From the NCBI GenBank assembly GCA_025809375.1, contig CP099514.1, positions 2,655,528 to 2,719,527 of the forward strand: DNA of 64,000 nucleotides. The letters are read 5' to 3'. The position numbers were made by a program, and so were the translations under genes. This document shows, one piece after another, positions 63,119 to 64,000 of this stretch (position 1 is its first letter; every line of letters begins with the position of its first letter). This stretch comes from Bacillus zhangzhouensis. Its GTDB lineage: Bacteria > Bacillota > Bacilli > Bacillales > Bacillaceae. The notes beneath the pieces are model-generated. The model saw only the letters and a program-made list of their open reading frames with translations. It was not told the DNA's origin and did not search any database.

Positions 63119-63123
63119 CTTAT

Positions 63124-63330
63124 TTATACGACATCATAACCCTGTTCTTCAATCACATCAGAGATACGGTGTAACGTGACTTGATCCGGATGAAATGAAA
63201 CCTCCACCTGTCCTTTGTCTAAATGGACTTTCACAGATTCAACACCTGCTAATTCTCCTACATTTCCTTCGACTGCTTTCACGCAATGTCCGCAAGACAT
63301 GCCCTGCACTTGAAGTGTTGCTTGTTCCAC
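63124..63330 (-). CDS. copZ: copper chaperone CopZ
   Basis: This 68-residue HMA-domain metallochaperone carries Cu+ in the motif GMSCGHC (Cys13/Cys16) and hands it to CopA. It has the ferredoxin-like beta-alpha-beta pattern ending IEEQGYDVV. The ATG follows a GAGGCGATGAG site. It lies directly downstream of csoR and its operator. Confidence 0.95.
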   Translation of the reverse strand: MEQATLQVQGMSCGHCVKAVEGNVGELAGVESVKVHLDKGQVEVSFHPDQVTLHRISDVIEEQGYDVV

Positions 63331-63368
63331 TTCTCATCGCCTCCATCCATCATTTTATACAATTTACT

Positions 63369-63385
63369 ATACCCTAGTAGGGTAT
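63369..63385 (-). promoter_or_regulatory. CsoR operator upstream of copZ
   Basis: ATACCCTAGTAGGGTAT is a perfect 8-1-8 palindrome matching the Bacillus CsoR operator type (TACCC..GGGTA). It lies between csoR and copZ; Cu+ binding to CsoR should release it. Confidence 0.9.
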
Positions 63386-63402
63386 AAATGTAAACATATA
63401 TG

Positions 63403-63708
63403 CTACGATTTTGTCAGTTTCGTAAAGACTGTCATTAACTCTTCAATGGCTTCATCCCCATTGCCGCTCTTGATAGCATCTGCTACACAATGGTGTGTAT
63501 GCTTTTCCATCAAATGAAGACTGACTTTTTTCAAAGCCGCATTGACTGCGGAGATTTGATTCACAACATCTATACAGTAACGATCGTTTTCAATCATTTG
63601 CTGAATCCCGCGAACTTGTCCTTCCACTCGTTTCAAGCGATTGATCAATTGGTCCTTTTCTTTCTCGGCTCTAGGCGAAGCCATATGTCTTTCTTCATGT
63701 TCTGTCAT
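63403..63708 (-). CDS. csoR: copper-sensing repressor CsoR
   Basis: This 101-residue all-helical repressor has the Cu+ ligands Cys45, His70 and Cys74 (RYCIDVV and EKHTHHCVADA) at the positions known for CsoR, and basic helix LINRLKRVEGQVRGIQQMI for DNA contact. It represses copZ and copA in the absence of copper. The ATG follows AAAGGTGATC. Confidence 0.95.
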   Translation of the reverse strand: MTEHEERHMASPRAEKEKDQLINRLKRVEGQVRGIQQMIENDRYCIDVVNQISAVNAALKKVSLHLMEKHTHHCVADAIKSGNGDEAIEELMTVFTKLTKS

Positions 63709-63751
63709 GTGATCACCTTTTTTCCATTATGACTTGTCTTACCTAAATTAA

Positions 63752-63785
63752 AGCATATCTCCACCGGAAAAGGCAAAGATATGCT
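63752..63785 (-). terminator. weak terminator between partial gene and csoR
   Basis: AGCATATCT / AGATATGCT 9-bp stem with a 16-nt loop, followed on the minus strand by TTTAATTTA. It probably ends the transcript entering from the window edge. Confidence 0.6.
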
Positions 63786-63813
63786 GAGCACCGCATATAA
63801 AGCTGTGTTTGTC

Positions 63814-64000
63814 CTAATTTGTTAATTGTTCGATATCCTGCAAAAGATTGACGGATTGCTGAAGCTGTTTTATCAATCCCTGCTGATCCTCCAGTATGGC
63901 GGCAACATCGATATCGCCTGCTTTCAATTTCTGTAAATACGTTTGGATTTCCTCTGACAGCACTTTATTTTTTTCAATGATTTGCGCATGCAGGTCTTCC
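63814..64000 (-). CDS. C-terminal end of an unidentified coiled-coil protein, 5' part outside window
   Basis: An open minus-strand frame from the window edge to a TAG stop encodes about 61 residues rich in Glu, Gln and Leu (EEIQTYLQKLKAGDIDVAAIL, then QLQQSVNLLQDIEQLTN), which looks like a coiled coil. B. subtilis has yvaA after csoR, which this does not resemble. I cannot name it from this fragment. Confidence 0.6.
   Translation of the reverse strand, partial: EDLHAQIIEKNKVLSEEIQTYLQKLKAGDIDVAAILEDQQGLIKQLQQSVNLLQDIEQLTN

Noticed and set aside
1..64000. CRISPR arrays, tRNA, rRNA, prophage or toxin-antitoxin modules
   Set aside because: No regularly spaced repeats, no tRNA-like or rRNA sequences, no phage genes and no recognisable toxin-antitoxin pair were seen on either strand.

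Overview
The window looks like a chromosomal segment of a Bacillus of the B. pumilus / B. safensis / B. altitudinis group. Gene order follows the B. subtilis yus-yvq-yvr-yvs-yvg region closely (fadN, yuzL, yusN, yusUVW, yusZ, htrB-cssRS, yuxN, fumC, gerA, yvqK, yvrABC, yvrGH, fhu, yvsH, sspJ, yvsG, yvgJ, modAB, yvgN, nhaK, yvgT, bdbCD, cadA, copA, copZ, csoR). Several B. subtilis neighbours are missing or replaced. The names rest on recognised protein and operator motifs and on this synteny; no database search was run.

Layout. 1-3.8 kb: fatty-acid oxidation (fadN with a FadR operator), spore-coat type proteins, and the siderophore ATPase YusV with a Fur box. 3.8-9.8 kb: yusZ, then the secretion-stress protease HtrB divergent from the CssRS two-component system, then yuxN. 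9.8-11.1 kb: an IS3/IS150-type element that landed in the loop of the yuxN/fumC terminator and is now itself broken. 11-17 kb: fumarase and the gerA germinant-receptor operon with an extra small membrane gene. 17-17.6 kb: debris of a decayed liaR gene. 17.6-21.6 kb: corrinoid adenosylation and uptake genes (yvqK, yvrABC). 21.7-28.7 kb: a pectin/hexuronate block (GH28 hydrolase, uxaA, uxaB, a LacI-type regulator, uxaC). 28.8-37.4 kb: yvrGH, the Fur-controlled fhuBGC and fhuD ferrichrome uptake genes, and the amino-acid permease yvsH behind a lysine riboswitch.

37.5-50.9 kb: sspJ, a MarR regulator, yvsG, the lipoteichoic acid primase yvgJ, modAB, yvgN, a ROK sugar kinase, the Na+/H+ antiporter nhaK, yvgT, the bdbCD disulfide pair and the Zn/Cd pump cadA. 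51.2-53.9 kb: a manganese-type ABC importer behind a perfect MntR-like palindrome. 54-60.4 kb: a TetR regulator divergent from a membrane protein, then a GlnKL-like two-component system next to a glutamate/aspartate symporter-aspartase operon. 60.5-63.7 kb: the copper module copA, copZ, csoR with two CsoR-type operators. Much of the window is therefore metal and nutrient transport under metal-sensing repressors (Fur, MntR-, CzrA- and CsoR-type sites).

The least conventional signals are a short dispersed palindromic repeat, seen three times: one copy flanked by exact 15-bp direct repeats inside the sspJ terminator, one interrupting the IS transposase gene, and one supplying the stop codon and terminator of the Mn-binding lipoprotein gene. 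Others are a 33-residue membrane peptide translationally coupled to copA, the separate CsoR control of copA, the liaR ruin, and the paired related palindromes in front of a possibly leaderless TetR gene. No CRISPR array, tRNA, rRNA or prophage was seen.
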